This document shows positions 63,999 through 64,000 of a stretch of DNA of 64,000 nucleotides, piece by piece; position 1 is the first letter of the stretch, and each line of letters starts with the position of its first letter. This stretch comes from Forficula auricularia (Eukaryota > Arthropoda > Insecta > Dermaptera > Forficulidae): positions 4,409,190 through 4,473,189 of the forward strand of contig JALMQS010000816.1 of NCBI GenBank assembly GCA_024734495.1, written 5' to 3'. A program made the translations under genes and the position numbers. The notes under the pieces were generated by a model that had not been told where the DNA came from, did no database searches, and saw only the letters and a program-made list of their open reading frames with translations.

Positions 63999-64000
63999 TT

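Larger units (their letters stand above)
60833..64000 (-). mobile_element. R4/Dong-type LINE (R2 group), runs off the right edge
   Basis: A site-preferring LINE with a central reverse transcriptase and a C-terminal restriction-like endonuclease. Its 3' end on the minus strand touches the (TAA)n read from TTATTATTATTG at 60821-60832. Dong elements of this clade are known to insert in TAA repeats. The 5' side continues past base 64000. Coding is broken by one TGA and one frameshift, described below. Confidence 0.82.

Overview
This window looks like intergenic or intronic DNA from an insect nuclear genome. It is strongly AT-rich by eye, has no compact gene order, and is filled with nested eukaryotic transposable elements: LINEs of several clades, mariner/ITm elements, hAT MITEs, Helitrons, Penelope and long foldbacks. 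I cannot place it to order. No bacterial operon, no rRNA and no intact tRNA gene is visible.

Layout. 0-9 kb: Helitron copies (here 'Hel-A', CTAG 3' ends) at 528-2032 and 7565-8816, a hAT-type MITE at 2893-3172, Helitron-like 'Hel-C' elements at 4246-5767, and a doubly nested repeat family (here 'IJ') at 5811-7365. 9-16.7 kb: one Hel-C copy carries three or more insertions, including a Jockey fragment; MITEs and IJ copies follow. 16.7-26.4 kb: a mariner (minus), a foldback, C-rich DNA, an ITm element with very long inverted repeats, and hAT debris. 26.4-27.1 kb: a probable host exon (minus) and a Helitron-like terminus with a CTCG end ('Hel-B'). 27.2-32.4 kb: the best-preserved element, a 5.3-kb Jockey-type LINE with ORF1 (gag, zinc knuckles) and ORF2 (endonuclease and reverse transcriptase), sitting inside a tRNA-like sequence.

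32.7-43.7 kb: a hAT element with an 8-bp target duplication, an RTE/BovB-like LINE tail, a 930-bp palindrome with hammerhead-like motifs, a 1.15-kb palindrome, a Penelope remnant with a GIY-YIG domain, a probable 3' host exon (plus), and a mariner nested in another DNA transposon. 43.7-56.6 kb: sparse DNA, an ITm transposon, a LINE tail, a tandem array and nested MITEs, with one or two probable host exons (minus). 56.8-64 kb: a stack of LINEs: an RTE/BovB-like copy, a second RTE-type LINE broken by an unclassified insertion and a probable solo LTR, and an R4/Dong-type LINE (minus) starting exactly at the TTA-repeat tail of the second RTE and running off the right edge.

The genes do not form a pathway. 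Retrotransposon proteins copy their own RNAs, and most DNA transposons here are internally deleted and would need a transposase from elsewhere. Host coding content appears limited to a few short exons recognised by splice signals, implying large repeat-filled introns. All family names in quotes are local labels, not database names.
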